Assembly: GCA_025362815.1 (NCBI GenBank)
Contig: JANYFG010000066.1
Coordinates: forward strand, 1-64,000
Direction of reading: 5' to 3'
Source of the DNA: Rhodospirillales bacterium
Lineage (GTDB): Bacteria > Pseudomonadota > Alphaproteobacteria > Acetobacterales > Acetobacteraceae
DNA length: 64,000 bases
Part shown: positions 10,234 through 23,538 of the stretch, piece by piece
Numbering within the stretch: the first letter of the stretch is position 1
Layout: each line of letters begins with the position of its first letter
Translations under genes and position numbers: made by a program
Notes under the pieces: model-generated
The model's input: the letters and a program-made list of their open reading frames with translations, nothing else
The model's database searches: none
Told to the model about the DNA's origin: nothing

Positions 10234-11648
10234 GGGCGCTTCCCCTTTCCATCGGCACCGTGCATTTCGTGGGCATCGGCGGCATCGGCATGTCGGGCAT
10301 CGCCGAAGTGCTGCACACGCTTGGCTACAGCGTGCAGGGCAGCGATATCAGCGAAAGTGCGAATGTGCTGCGTCTGCGCGAGCAGGGCATCGCGGTGTCG
10401 ATCGGGCATCAGGAAAGCAATATCGGCAACGCCCGCGTGGTGGTGACGTCTACCGCTGTGAAGCCCGACAATCCCGAGGTTCGCGCCGCCCGCGCCAAGC
10501 TCATCCCCGTGGTGCGCCGGGCGGAGATGCTGGGCGAGCTGATGCGGCTGCGCTGGGCCATCGCAGTGGGCGGCACGCACGGCAAAACCACCACCACGAG
10601 CCTGGTGGCAGCCGTGCTGGAGGCGGCACAGCTCGACCCCACCGTCATCAACGGCGGCATCATCAACGCCTACGGGTCCAACACGCGCATGGGCTCCGGC
10701 GAGTGGATGGTGGTCGAGGCCGATGAGAGCGACGGAAGTTTCCTGCGCCTGCCTGCAACCATCGCGGTTGTGACGAATATCGACCCGGAGCATCTCGACC
10801 ATTGGGGCACCGCCGAGGCGATGGTGGCGGGGTTCGATCAGTTCGTACAGAACATACCGTTCTACGGGTTCGCGGTGCTGTGCATCGATCATCCAAGCGT
10901 GCAGCAGATGATCCCCCGCCTGTCCGATCGCCGCGTGATCACGTATGGGTTTTCGCCGCAGGCCGATGTGCGCGCCGACCGGCTGGTGATGGACCGGATG
11001 GGCGCCACGTTCGAAGTGGAGATCGCCGATCGCGCGCGAAACCGCACGCGCCGCATGGGGCCGTTCCGGCTGCCGATGCTGGGCGCGCACAACGTGTCAA
11101 ACGCGCTGGCCGCCATCACCATCGGCATCGAGATGGAGATCGACGACGCCACCCTGCGCAGCGCGTTCTTGAACTTCCGCGGTGTACAAAGGCGCTTCAC
11201 CAAAACGGGTGAGGCCAACGGGATCACGGTCATCGACGATTACGGCCATCATCCCGTGGAGATCATGGCGGTGCTGAAGGCCGCGCGGCAGGCGGGCGCG
11301 CGGGACGTGATCGCGGTGATGCAGCCGCATCGCTATTCGCGGCTCGATTCGCTGTTCGAGGAATTCTGCACCTGCATGAACGACGCCGGCACCGTCATCA
11401 TCGCCGACGTCTATGCCGCCGGCGAGCAACCGATCCCGGGCGTGGATCGCGACTCGCTGATCGAGGGTCTGCGCACGCGCGGCCATCGCAGCGTGGTGCC
11501 GCTGCCGGGGCCCGAACATCTGGCGGAGATGATCCACGCCATCGCCAAACCAGGCGATTTCGTGATCTGCCTGGGCGCCGGCAACATCACCCACTGGGCG
11601 CACGCGCTGCCGGCGCAGCTCCAGGCGTTGCAGGCGCCACGCCGATGA
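10230..11648 (+). CDS. murC: UDP-MurNAc:L-Ala ligase MurC
   Basis: Adds the first amino acid, L-alanine, to UDP-MurNAc in the cytoplasm. The 472-residue protein opens with [18 protein letters not shown], has the P-loop [13 protein letters not shown] and the downstream [11 protein letters not shown] and [11 protein letters not shown] blocks. It is linked by ATGA overlaps to murG upstream and murB downstream. Confidence 0.98.
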   Translation: MRALPLSIGTVHFVGIGGIGMSGIAEVLHTLGYSVQGSDISESANVLRLREQGIAVSIGHQESNIGNARVVVTSTAVKPDNPEVRAARAKLIPVVRRAEMLGELMRLRWAIAVGGTHGKTTTTSLVAAVLEAAQLDPTVINGGIINAYGSNTRMGSGEWMVVEADESDGSFLRLPATIAVVTNIDPEHLDHWGTAEAMVAGFDQFVQNIPFYGFAVLCIDHPSVQQMIPRLSDRRVITYGFSPQADVRADRLVMDRMGATFEVEIADRARNRTRRMGPFRLPMLGAHNVSNALAAITIGIEMEIDDATLRSAFLNFRGVQRRFTKTGEANGITVIDDYGHHPVEIMAVLKAARQAGARDVIAVMQPHRYSRLDSLFEEFCTCMNDAGTVIIADVYAAGEQPIPGVDRDSLIEGLRTRGHRSVVPLPGPEHLAEMIHAIAKPGDFVICLGAGNITHWAHALPAQLQALQAPRR

Positions 11649-12553
11649 ACGGCCTTCTGCCCCACCTGCGTGGCCGTGTTCAGGAACACGTGGTGCTCGC
11701 GCCGTCGACCTGGTTTCGCGTGGGCGGCCCGGCGGAGGCGTTGGTGCGTCCGGCGGATACCGATGATCTGTGTGTGTTCCTGCAGGCGCTGGCGCATGAG
11801 GTGCCGGTGACGGTGATCGGCGCCGCGTCCAACCTCATCGTGCGCGACGGCGGCCTGCACGGCGTGGTCATCCGCCTGGCCCGCGGGTTCACCGACATCG
11901 TGGTCGAGTCAGACGGCATCGTGGCCGGCGCGGCCTGCCTCGATATCACCGTGGCAGAGCACGCAGCCGACGCCGGGCTTGCGGGATTGGAGTTTTTGTC
12001 GGGCATTCCCGGCACCATCGGCGGCGCCGTGGCGATGAACGCCGGCGCATATGGCGGCGATGTCGCGCAGGTGCTCGATTGGGCAGAGATCGTGACCCGC
12101 ACGGGAGAGTTGGTGACGCTTGCCGCCGACCGGCTGGCGTTCGCCTATCGTCACGCGGCTTTGCCCGCCGGCGGCATTATAACCCGCGCCCGTTTTCGCG
12201 CGACCCATGGCGACAGCGCGGCCATTGCCGCCCGCATGTCCGACATTCGTGCCAGCCGCGAAGCAACCCAGCCCGTTCGCGCCCGAACCGGCGGCTCCAC
12301 CTTCCGCAATCCTGAAGGCCAGAAGGCGTGGGAGCTGATCGACGGCGCCGGCTGTCGCGGGCTTGTACGCGGCGGCGCCATGGTGTCTGACAAGCACTGC
12401 AACTTTCTGCTGAACACCGGCCATGCCACGGCGGCTGATATCGAAGGTCTCGGCGAGGAGGTCCGCACCCGCGTCCGCCACAGCAGCGGGATCGATCTGC
12501 ATTGGGAAATCCGTCGAATGGGCCTGAAGACTTTGGCCGAGGCCGCGGCATGA
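11645..12553 (+). CDS. murB: UDP-N-acetylenolpyruvoylglucosamine reductase MurB
   Basis: FAD- and NADPH-dependent reductase that forms UDP-MurNAc from enolpyruvyl-UDP-GlcNAc. The 302-residue protein has the FAD-binding blocks [24 protein letters not shown] and [18 protein letters not shown]. Further on it has [10 protein letters not shown], which carries the catalytic serine. Length and the absence of the extra loop fit type II MurB. ATGA overlaps on both sides. Confidence 0.97.
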   Translation: MNGLLPHLRGRVQEHVVLAPSTWFRVGGPAEALVRPADTDDLCVFLQALAHEVPVTVIGAASNLIVRDGGLHGVVIRLARGFTDIVVESDGIVAGAACLDITVAEHAADAGLAGLEFLSGIPGTIGGAVAMNAGAYGGDVAQVLDWAEIVTRTGELVTLAADRLAFAYRHAALPAGGIITRARFRATHGDSAAIAARMSDIRASREATQPVRARTGGSTFRNPEGQKAWELIDGAGCRGLVRGGAMVSDKHCNFLLNTGHATAADIEGLGEEVRTRVRHSSGIDLHWEIRRMGLKTLAEAAA

Positions 12554-13467
12554 CGCACGTGGCGGTTCTCTACGGCGGCATCTCGGCCGAGCGCGAGGTC
12601 AGCCTGTCATCCGGCCTGCAGGTGATCTCCGCATTGCGAGTAGCAGGCTTTTACGTGACACCGATCGAGGTGGGTGCAGATCTGCACACGACCTTGGCCG
12701 CGCTGACGCCAAAACCGGACGTGGTGTTCAATGCGCTGCACGGCCGGTTCGGCGAGGATGGCGCCATCCAGGGCGTGCTCGACTGGCTGAATATTCCCTA
12801 CACCCATTCCGGCGTGCGCGCGTCGGCGCTGGCGATGGACAAGGCCACCGCGAAGGCCATCTTCGCCGCCGCCGGGCTGCCGGTGGCCTCCGGTGGGATC
12901 CACGAGATGGCGGCCCTGGTCGAGACCGAGCCGATGAAACTGCCATATGTGATCAAGCCTTTGAACGAAGGCTCGTCCGTGGGCGTGGAGATCATGCGCG
13001 AGGGCGACAACCGTCGTGCTGCGGTTGCGTCCACTTGGCGCTTCGGGCGCACCGCCATGGTGGAGGAGTTCGTGCCCGGCCGGGATCTGACGGTGGGCGT
13101 GATGGACGACCACGCCTTGACCGTCACGGAGATCATCGCCTCTCAGGCGTTCTACGACTACGAATCGAAATACGCCGAAGGCGGATCGCGCCATGTGGTC
13201 CCGGCCGACATCCATCCGCTTGCGATCGCCGAGGCGATGCGGATCGCACTTGCGGCCCATCGCGCGCTGGGATGCACCGGCGCGAGCCGCGCGGATTTTC
13301 GCTATGACGACACCCAGGGAGAGCCGGGGCGGCTGGTGTTGCTGGAAGTGAACACCCAGCCCGGCCTCACGCCCACGTCGCTCCTGCCGGAACAGGCCGC
13401 CTATCTCGGGATCGATTTTCCGTCGCTGTGCCGCTGGATGGTGGAGCACGCCGCATGCCGCGCGTAA
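12550..13467 (+). CDS. ddl: D-alanine-D-alanine ligase
   Basis: ATP-grasp ligase that makes the D-Ala-D-Ala dipeptide used by MurF. The 305-residue protein begins with VLYGGISAEREVSLSSG, and the ATP-grasp core contains PYVIKPLNEGSSVGVEI. The C-terminal EVNTQPGLTPTSLLPEQA carries metal- and substrate-binding residues. The start ATG lies in an ATGA overlap with murB. The end overlaps the start of ftsQ by 13 bp. Confidence 0.97.
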   Translation: MTHVAVLYGGISAEREVSLSSGLQVISALRVAGFYVTPIEVGADLHTTLAALTPKPDVVFNALHGRFGEDGAIQGVLDWLNIPYTHSGVRASALAMDKATAKAIFAAAGLPVASGGIHEMAALVETEPMKLPYVIKPLNEGSSVGVEIMREGDNRRAAVASTWRFGRTAMVEEFVPGRDLTVGVMDDHALTVTEIIASQAFYDYESKYAEGGSRHVVPADIHPLAIAEAMRIALAAHRALGCTGASRADFRYDDTQGEPGRLVLLEVNTQPGLTPTSLLPEQAAYLGIDFPSLCRWMVEHAACRA

Positions 13468-14345
13468 AACCCCGCTCTGCCCCGATGCCGCTGCCGGATC
13501 GTCCCGGCCGTTGGAAACTTCTGTGGCGGCGTCAGCGGAAACTGCTGCGGCCCACGGCGTTCGCTTCCATCGCCGTGGTGGTGGCCATCGCCGGTTTCGT
13601 GGCGGTCAGCACCATCGGGCGCGGCCCCTCGATGAGCGACCGGTTCGGCCGGGCCAGCGCCGAGGCGGGGCTGGCCATTCGCACGGTGGTGATCGTCGGG
13701 CGCGAGAAAACGCCGGAGCCGCTGCTGGCCGCGGCCATCGGCGCCATTCCGGGCCGGCCGATCCTGACCTATTCGATCAGCGAGGCGCGAACGCGAATCG
13801 AGAGCATCGCATGGGTGCGCTCGGCCATCGTGGAACGTGTTCTGCCCGACAAGATCCGTGTCGTGCTCAACGAACGTCGCCCGTTCGCGGTCTGGCAGAA
13901 CCAGGGCAAGTTCACGCTGATCGACCAGGCGGGCAACACCGTCACCGACAGCGACATCTTCACCTTCGCCGACAAGCTGCCCTTGGTGGTGGGTGTGGGC
14001 GCGCCCTTGGCGGCGGGTGGTCTGATCAAGAGCTTCAACGAATTCCCCGTGTTGTCGGGCCGCCTCGTGGCCGCGGTGCGCGTGGGGGAGCGGCGTTGGG
14101 ATCTGTGCATGACCAGCGGCGCCAACGTGCTGCTGCCGGAAGGCGCGGAGCCGGCGGCCCTGGCAAAGCTGGCAGAGTTGCAGACCAGCAAAGCGCTTTT
14201 GGACAGGCCGTTGCAGGAGATCGATCTGCGCCTGCCCGATCGCCTGCGCCTGCGCCCCATGGCCGAGGGCCCGTGTGGCCAGGGCGGCGATCGGGTGGCC
14301 ACGCCTGCCAAACCAACCACGACAACGCCGAGGAGGGCCACATGA
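13455..14345 (+). CDS. ftsQ: Cell division protein FtsQ
   Basis: Bitopic divisome protein that links cytoplasmic and periplasmic division proteins. The 296-residue protein has a basic cytoplasmic N-terminus, one membrane helix at about 34-53 (FASIAVVVAIAGFVAVST), a POTRA domain (IRTVVIVGREKTPEPLL onward) and an FtsQ domain. It ends in a Thr/Pro-rich tail. ATG 13455 is chosen because it gives a normal N-terminus; it overlaps ddl by 13 bp. Ends in an ATGA overlap with ftsA. Confidence 0.93.
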   Translation: MPRVKPRSAPMPLPDRPGRWKLLWRRQRKLLRPTAFASIAVVVAIAGFVAVSTIGRGPSMSDRFGRASAEAGLAIRTVVIVGREKTPEPLLAAAIGAIPGRPILTYSISEARTRIESIAWVRSAIVERVLPDKIRVVLNERRPFAVWQNQGKFTLIDQAGNTVTDSDIFTFADKLPLVVGVGAPLAAGGLIKSFNEFPVLSGRLVAAVRVGERRWDLCMTSGANVLLPEGAEPAALAKLAELQTSKALLDRPLQEIDLRLPDRLRLRPMAEGPCGQGGDRVATPAKPTTTTPRRAT

Positions 14346-15685
14346 ACGCCATCCACAATCAGGCAAACCTGCTGAGCAGCACTGCCGATCATGCCAGCCG
14401 CTTCGGCCAGCCGAGCCTTGCGGACCAGCCGGAGCCGCGTGCCCGTCAGCGACTGGTGGCCCGCCCGTCCGGCCCGTTCGGCGTGCTGGATATCGGCACC
14501 ACCAAAATCGCCTGCATCATCGGCCGCATCGAGCAGGACGGCACGCCGCGCGTGCTGGGCTTTGGCTGGCAACGCGGCCAGGGCGTGCGCGCCGGCGGCA
14601 TTGTGGATATCGAGCAGGCGGAGCGCGCCATTCGCGCGGCCGTGGGGGCGGCCGAGGAGATGGCCGACACGCGGCTGCGCGCGGTGACGGTGAACCTCTC
14701 ATGCGGCCAGCCGGAAAGCCGGCTGTTCAACGTTCGCTGGCCCGTCGGCGGACGCGCGGTGACGGAGGCCGATGTGCGCCGCGTGCTGGTGGAAGGGCGC
14801 GCCCGGGCGGCCACCGAAGGCCGCCATATCGTGCACGCGCTGCCGCTGAATTTCGCGGCCGACGACACCATGGGCGTGGATGATCCGCGCGGGCTGTTTT
14901 GCGATACCCTGAGTGCGCGCCTGCATGTTGTGGATGCCATGCATACCTCGCTGCGCACGTTGCAGGCGTGTCTGCAACGCTGCGATCTCGGCATCACCGA
15001 CCTCGTCTCCGCCCCGATGGCGGCCGGCATCTCCACGCTGGTGGAAGACGAGAAGCAGCTCGGCGCCACGGTGCTGGACATGGGCGGGGGCACCACGGGA
15101 ATGGCGGTGTTCGCCGAGGGCCAGCTGCTGCATACGAGCCAGCTTGGCATCGGCGGCCAGCATGTCACGAACGATATCGCGCGCCTGCTGTCCACGCCCG
15201 TGGCGCATGCGGAGCGGTTGAAGACCTTGTATGGCAGCGCCCAGTCCAGCCCCGACGACGAGCGCGAGATGTTGCCGGTGAAACTGGTGGGCGAGGCCGA
15301 GCATCAGATCGCGAAGGTGCCGCGCAAGGCGGTGGTGGGCATCATCATCCCGCGACTCGAGGAAACGTTCGAGATGGTGCGCGAACGGCTGGAGGGCTTC
15401 GGCAGCGCGGCCGGCACAAGGGTGGTGCTGACCGGCGGTGCCAGCCAGCTGCAGGGCGTGCGCGAGATGGCGGCGACGATCCTCGATCGCCAGGTTCGCG
15501 TGGGCAAGCCGGCACCGGTGCGTGGCTTGCCGGAAAGCGCCGCGGGGCCGGCGTTCGCCACCGCGGTGGGCCTGATGTCGTGGGCCGGCGGAGACGGACG
15601 GGCGGTGATGGACATCGATCTGGACGGCGAACGACAAGGCGGGATGCTGCGGCGGATCGTCAACTTTCTTCGGGACCGCACGTAA
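14342..15685 (+). CDS. ftsA: Cell division protein FtsA
   Basis: Actin-like ATPase that tethers FtsZ filaments to the inner membrane. The 447-residue protein has a phosphate-1 motif ([15 protein letters not shown]), a phosphate-2 motif ([14 protein letters not shown]), an adenosine motif ([12 protein letters not shown]) and a C-terminal amphipathic, basic segment ending [11 protein letters not shown] that fits a membrane-targeting helix. About 45 residues precede the first motif, a little longer than usual. Starts in an ATGA overlap with ftsQ; 58 bp separate it from ftsZ. Confidence 0.96.
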   Translation: MNAIHNQANLLSSTADHASRFGQPSLADQPEPRARQRLVARPSGPFGVLDIGTTKIACIIGRIEQDGTPRVLGFGWQRGQGVRAGGIVDIEQAERAIRAAVGAAEEMADTRLRAVTVNLSCGQPESRLFNVRWPVGGRAVTEADVRRVLVEGRARAATEGRHIVHALPLNFAADDTMGVDDPRGLFCDTLSARLHVVDAMHTSLRTLQACLQRCDLGITDLVSAPMAAGISTLVEDEKQLGATVLDMGGGTTGMAVFAEGQLLHTSQLGIGGQHVTNDIARLLSTPVAHAERLKTLYGSAQSSPDDEREMLPVKLVGEAEHQIAKVPRKAVVGIIIPRLEETFEMVRERLEGFGSAAGTRVVLTGGASQLQGVREMAATILDRQVRVGKPAPVRGLPESAAGPAFATAVGLMSWAGGDGRAVMDIDLDGERQGGMLRRIVNFLRDRT

Positions 15686-15729
15686 TGGTGCGGACGAATC
15701 GAATTTTTTGCGTAAAACACTTGCCTCTG

Positions 15730-15746
15730 GGAGGAGCCACTCCATG
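15730..15746 (+). promoter_or_regulatory. Strong Shine-Dalgarno deciding the ftsZ start
   Basis: GGGAGGAG at about 15730-15737 lies 6-7 nt before ATG 15744. This favours that ATG over the upstream in-frame TTG at 15708. It is the first well-separated, strong ribosome-binding site after a run of coupled genes, in keeping with the higher FtsZ level needed relative to the rest of the cluster. Confidence 0.8.
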
Positions 15747-17432
15747 ACTTTGAATCTCACCATTCCGCAGCAGATGCACACCGATTTCACCCCCCGCATC
15801 ACGGTGATCGGCGTCGGCGGCGGTGGTACCAACGCCGTCAACACGATGATTTCGCTCGATCTCAAGGGCGTCGATTTCGTGGTGGCCAACACCGATGCGC
15901 AGTCGCTGCAGAACGCGCGCGCGGATCGTCGCATCCAGCTTGGGCCGCATCTCACGCAGGGCCTCGGCGCGGGCGCGAAGCCTGAAATCGGCCGGGCGGC
16001 GGCGGAAGAGGCGATGGACGAGGTGTATCGTCACCTCGATGGCGCCCACATGGTGTTCATCACGGCAGGCATGGGCGGCGGAACCGGCACGGGTGCGGCG
16101 CCGGTGATTGCGCGTATGGCGCGCGAACGCGGCATTCTCACGGTGGGTGTCGTCACCAAGCCGTTTACCTTCGAAGGCCTGCGTCGCGCGCGTGCGGCTG
16201 AAGCGGGCATCGAGGAGCTGCAACAATGGGTGGACACGCTGATCGTGATCCCCAACCAGAACCTGTTCCGGCTTTCAAACGAGCGCACTGGCTTCAAGGA
16301 AGCGTTCAAGATGGCCGACAACGTGCTCTACATGGGCGTGCGCGGCGTGACGGACCTGATGGTTGCACCCGGCATGGTGAACCTCGACTTCGCCGACATT
16401 CGCACCGTGATGGCCGAAATGGGCAAGGCGATGATGGGCACCGGCGAGGCCGACGGCGAAGGCCGCGCGCTCCGGGCCGCCGAGCTCGCCATCAGCAACC
16501 CGTTGCTCGAAGACACGTCGATGGCCGGTGCGCGCGGGCTTTTGATCAACATCACGGGTGGCGATGACCTCACCCTGTTCGAGGTGGACCAGGCGGCGAA
16601 CCGCATCCGCGAGGAAGTGGACGAAGAGGCCAACATCATCTTCGGCTCGGCGATCGACGAGAGCCTGAACGGCCGCATCCGCGTGTCTGTGGTGGCGACG
16701 GGCATCGACAACGTGATGAACCGCCAGCACGAGCGGCCGCATCTGATCGCGTTGGGCGGTGGCAGCGTGCAGTCGATCAGCAGCGCCGTGTCGCAGCATC
16801 AGGCGTCCGCGCAGGCCGCCTCGCAGGCGCCGACCATGATGTCCGCGAACGCACAGCCTGCCCCGCAGGCCGGCGCGATGCCGGCGCCGCGCGGACTGAT
16901 GCCGTCGGCGAGCCGCGACACGTCGTCGCGCGCACCGATGTCACGCCCCACGCCGTTGCCCGCGCCGGGTGCGCTCCGCCCCGCCTCGGCGGTGCCGCAG
17001 CGCCCGGAGGCACGCGCTGTCGAAGCACGTGCCGATGATCGTGCGCCCGACGCGCCCATGACGGCGTTTGAGATCGACGACGCGCCGTTGCCGCCGCGCC
17101 AGATCCCGGCGCATCTGCAGCAGCCTCTGCGTCCGCAGGCCTCGCCGTTGCAGCGCCCGGCGGCGCGACCGGCCGACGCGAAACCCGCGGCGCGCCCGGG
17201 GTTGTTTGCCGGTGAAGCACCGCCAGCCGCTCCGGCGCCGCGCAAAAGCCTGTTCGGCATCGTGACCGGGGCCATTCGCGGCCACGCGGCGGAGCAGCCG
17301 ACGACGCATCAGGAGCCGCGTGCCGAGGTGCAGCCGGCCACAGCACCGCGCGATGAGCAGCCGCAGGTGCGCGCGACGTCCGGCGACGAGATCGGGATCG
17401 AGATACCCGCCTTCCTGCGCCGCCAGTCCTAG
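15744..17432 (+). CDS. ftsZ: Cell division GTPase FtsZ
   Basis: Tubulin homologue that forms the Z-ring. The 562-residue protein has the GTP-binding core ([13 protein letters not shown] near the N-terminus, signature GGGTGTG at 111-117, T7 loop [11 protein letters not shown]). A very long Pro/Ala/Arg-rich linker runs from about 330 to 545, and the extreme C-terminus is [12 protein letters not shown], the conserved peptide that binds FtsA and other partners. The long linker is typical of alphaproteobacteria. It is followed directly by a strong terminator. Confidence 0.98.
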   Translation: MTLNLTIPQQMHTDFTPRITVIGVGGGGTNAVNTMISLDLKGVDFVVANTDAQSLQNARADRRIQLGPHLTQGLGAGAKPEIGRAAAEEAMDEVYRHLDGAHMVFITAGMGGGTGTGAAPVIARMARERGILTVGVVTKPFTFEGLRRARAAEAGIEELQQWVDTLIVIPNQNLFRLSNERTGFKEAFKMADNVLYMGVRGVTDLMVAPGMVNLDFADIRTVMAEMGKAMMGTGEADGEGRALRAAELAISNPLLEDTSMAGARGLLINITGGDDLTLFEVDQAANRIREEVDEEANIIFGSAIDESLNGRIRVSVVATGIDNVMNRQHERPHLIALGGGSVQSISSAVSQHQASAQAASQAPTMMSANAQPAPQAGAMPAPRGLMPSASRDTSSRAPMSRPTPLPAPGALRPASAVPQRPEARAVEARADDRAPDAPMTAFEIDDAPLPPRQIPAHLQQPLRPQASPLQRPAARPADAKPAARPGLFAGEAPPAAPAPRKSLFGIVTGAIRGHAAEQPTTHQEPRAEVQPATAPRDEQPQVRATSGDEIGIEIPAFLRRQS

Positions 17433-17446
17433 CGTTCTCTTTCCAG

Positions 17447-17494
17447 AGGCCCCGGCCATGGTCTTACAGGACCGTGGCCGGGGCCTTTGTTTTT
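17447..17494 (+). terminator. Rho-independent terminator after ftsZ
   Basis: A 17-bp stem (17447-17463 with 17470-17486, starting AGGCCCCGGCC and containing a single G-U-type pair) closes on the 6-nt loop TTACAG and is followed by TTGTTTTT. It ends the dcw transcript and separates it from lpxC. Confidence 0.92.
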
Positions 17495-17598
17495 GCGGCG
17501 TTCCGTGGCGTGTGTCGCACGCTGTTACCTGTAACGTTTTGCAACGCAAACTTTGCTGTAAACTCAATACGTTATGACGAAATATTTGGAAATAATCA

Positions 17599-17628
17599 TT
17601 GACTGGCGCGGATGGTCGACGCTGCTAG
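17599..17628 (+). promoter_or_regulatory. Possible lpxC promoter
   Basis: The 275-bp gap between ftsZ and lpxC is AT-richer than its surroundings. TTGACT at 17599-17604 is followed after 18 bp by TGCTAG at 17623-17628, a fair -35 and a poor -10 box, about 80 bp before the lpxC ATG. Small inverted repeats (GTTAC-CT-GTAAC at about 17522-17533 and a TTTGC/GCAAA pair just after it) lie upstream. This is pattern matching only. Confidence 0.35.
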
Positions 17629-17707
17629 TTTCGAGGTTGTCGATGTATGTCGGCAGATGCCGTGCCCGGAAAAAGTCCGGGGCGGCACAATCGGGAAAGA
17701 TGATGCG

Positions 17708-18667
17708 ATGGACGGCCTACCGCACACGATCTCACTTCAGACCACTGCCGACACACAGCGCACGCTTGCCGCGCCGATCGGTTGCGTGGGGATCGGACTG
17801 CATAGCGGGCGCAAGATCAGCCTCACATTGAAGCCCTTGCCCGTGGGCAGCGGGATCGTGTTTCGCCGTGTCGACCTCGATCCAAGCCTTGGCAGCATCG
17901 ACATTCCCGCCCGCCACGATCACGTGGTGGACACGCGGCTTTGCACCGTGATTGGCCATCCCAGCCGCGCCGAATGCCGGGTCAGCACCGTCGAGCATCT
18001 GATGGCCGCTTTGTCCGGCTGCGGCGTGCACAACCTTCTCGTGGAGATCGACGGACCTGAGGTGCCGATCCTCGACGGCTCGTCCGCCAGCTTCGTGTTC
18101 CTGATCGAGTGCGCCGGGCTCATCGAGCAGGACGCACAGGTGGCGCGGATTGAAATCCTGCGCACCGTGCGCGTGGAACAGGGCGAGGCGTTCGCTGAAC
18201 TGCGCCCCGCCGCGTTCGGGTTCGACATGGCGCTGTCGATCGACTTTCCCGCGGCCGCCATCGGCCGGCAGGCGTTGACGCTGCGTTTGTCCGCCGAGAG
18301 TTTCCGGGCCGAGCTGGCGCGCAGCCGCACCTTCACCATGGCGCACGAGGTCGACGCCCTCAGGGCCGCGGGCCTTGCGTTGGGCGGCAGCCTGGACAAC
18401 GCCATCGTGGTGGACGGCGACCGTGTTCTGAACCCCACCGGCCTGCGCATGACCGATGAGTTTGTGCGCCACAAGATGCTGGATGCGGTGGGCGACCTGT
18501 CGCTGGCCGGCGCCCCCCTATGCGGCCGCTTCGTGGCGCATCGCACCGGGCACGCCCTCAACAACCGCCTGCTTCTCGCGCTGTTCGCCGATGACGCGAA
18601 CTGGCGCCTGGTCAGCACCGATATCGCCGCGCACGCCATGTGGCAGCCGGTCTCCGCTGCGGCGTGA
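17708..18667 (+). CDS. lpxC: UDP-3-O-acyl-GlcNAc deacetylase LpxC
   Basis: Zinc-dependent deacetylase catalysing the committed step of lipid A synthesis. The 319-residue protein has STVEHLMAALSGCGVHN (zinc His), DGPEVPILDGSSASF, RHKMLDAVGDLSLAG (zinc His and Asp) and a C-terminal HRTGHALNN with the catalytic His. ATG 17708 fits the usual family length and has a weak GGGAAAG 9 nt upstream. The frame is also open upstream to 17612 but lacks family similarity there. Its position next to ftsZ links envelope growth with division. Confidence 0.96.
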   Translation: MDGLPHTISLQTTADTQRTLAAPIGCVGIGLHSGRKISLTLKPLPVGSGIVFRRVDLDPSLGSIDIPARHDHVVDTRLCTVIGHPSRAECRVSTVEHLMAALSGCGVHNLLVEIDGPEVPILDGSSASFVFLIECAGLIEQDAQVARIEILRTVRVEQGEAFAELRPAAFGFDMALSIDFPAAAIGRQALTLRLSAESFRAELARSRTFTMAHEVDALRAAGLALGGSLDNAIVVDGDRVLNPTGLRMTDEFVRHKMLDAVGDLSLAGAPLCGRFVAHRTGHALNNRLLLALFADDANWRLVSTDIAAHAMWQPVSAAA

Positions 18668-18752
18668 CAGGCATCGCCTGCACGGGCGTGACGGGATCTG
18701 CCAGCACGGGCGTGACGGGATCTGCCAGCACGGGCGTGACGGGCTTCGCCTG
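18661..18752. repeat. 24-bp tandem repeat downstream of lpxC
   Basis: Two identical 24-bp units (18681-18704 and 18705-18728, starting CACGGGCGTGACGGGATCTG) are followed by a diverged third copy at 18729-18752. A partial degenerate copy precedes them at 18661-18680 and includes the lpxC stop. The array fills about half of the lpxC-bamD gap and encodes nothing obvious. Confidence 0.85.
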
Positions 18753-18843
18753 ACGCCGCGCTGTGCTATAAGATGTCTACCTTCGATCGCGTGATCCAAA
18801 CCGTCGGTGATCCCGCCTTCGGTCGTCACGCTTCCAGCACCTG

Positions 18844-19707
18844 GTGATAGACGTGTCCCTGCCCCGCCTTGTGGCCCTTCCGGTCCTTTTCCTGTCCGCC
18901 ACGCTCGCGCTTGGCGGCTGCTCCATCTTCAGCTCCGGCGAGGACGTGCCGGCCTCCGCCGCCAGCCTGCCGGCGGAGGCGCTGTATGGCCGCGGCGTCG
19001 ACTCGATGAACGCCTCGAAATACGAGCAGGCGGTCAAGACCTTCGATCTGCTGGAACAGACCTATCCGTATTCCGGCTTTGCCGTGAACGCGCAGATGAT
19101 GCAGGGCTATGCGGAGTATCTACGGAACCACTACACCGACTCGATCAGCGTGCTCGACCGGTTCATCCAGCTGCACCCCGCGCATCGCGATATCGCCTAC
19201 GTGTATTACCTGCGCTCGCTGTGTTATTACGAGCAGATCGCGGATATTCAGCGCGACCAGAAAGGCACGGCGGAGGCGATGTCCGCGCTGCAGGAAGTGG
19301 TGACGCGGTTTCCCGAAAGCTCCTACGCCCGCGATGCGCGCCTGAAGATCGATCTGGCGCGCGACCATCTTGCCGGCAAGGAGATGGAGGTTGGGCGCTA
19401 TTACGAAAAGCAGCGGCTCTACACCGCCGCCATCGGCCGTTTCCAGCGCGTGGTGGACGATTACCAAACGACCAACCACGCGCCCGAGGCGCTGCATCGC
19501 CTGACCGAGATCTATCTGCTGCTCGGCCTGCCCGATCAGGCCCGCAAAACCGCCGCCGTGCTAGGGCACAACTATCCCGGCAGCGAATGGTATGAGAGCA
19601 GCTACAACGATCTCGTGGCCACGGGCCAGGTGCAGGACACCGCCAATGCGGCGGGCCCCGCCGAACGCCCCGGCTTTTTCTCGCGCAATCTGCCCTCTAT
19701 TTTCTGA
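18844..19707 (+). CDS. bamD: Outer membrane assembly lipoprotein BamD
   Basis: Component of the BAM complex that inserts beta-barrel proteins into the outer membrane. The 287-residue protein has a lipoprotein signal ending in LALGGC, followed by tetratricopeptide-type repeats (ALYGRGVDSMNASKYEQAV, PYSGFAVNAQMMQGYAEY, HPAHRDIAYVYYLRSLCYY). The start is a GTG at 18844, or another GTG three codons later that gives an N-terminus of SLPRLVAL. A 10-bp perfect inverted repeat (18952-18961/18971-18980) lies in the coding region just after the lipobox. Confidence 0.94.
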   Translation: MIDVSLPRLVALPVLFLSATLALGGCSIFSSGEDVPASAASLPAEALYGRGVDSMNASKYEQAVKTFDLLEQTYPYSGFAVNAQMMQGYAEYLRNHYTDSISVLDRFIQLHPAHRDIAYVYYLRSLCYYEQIADIQRDQKGTAEAMSALQEVVTRFPESSYARDARLKIDLARDHLAGKEMEVGRYYEKQRLYTAAIGRFQRVVDDYQTTNHAPEALHRLTEIYLLLGLPDQARKTAAVLGHNYPGSEWYESSYNDLVATGQVQDTANAAGPAERPGFFSRNLPSIF

Positions 19708-19713
19708 CCTCCC

Positions 19714-23489
<3,776 letters not shown>

Positions 23490-23490
23490 G

Positions 23491-23538
23491 GACCTATGGA
23501 AGGCCCTATGGAAGACCCTATGGCAGGACCTATGGAAG
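23491..23538. repeat. Four 12-bp tandem repeats between ligA and the DUF3108 gene
   Basis: Four consecutive 12-bp units (GACCTATGGAAG, GCCCTATGGAAG, ACCCTATGGCAG, GACCTATGGAAG) begin one base after the ligA stop. On the minus strand each unit carries TAG in the reading frame of the DUF3108 gene. That gene's stop (23530-23532) lies in the last unit and is backed up by three further in-frame stops. Confidence 0.88.

Noticed and set aside
15708-15743. Upstream TTG start for ftsZ
   Set aside because: ATG 15744 has a strong ribosome-binding site and the normal FtsZ N-terminus.
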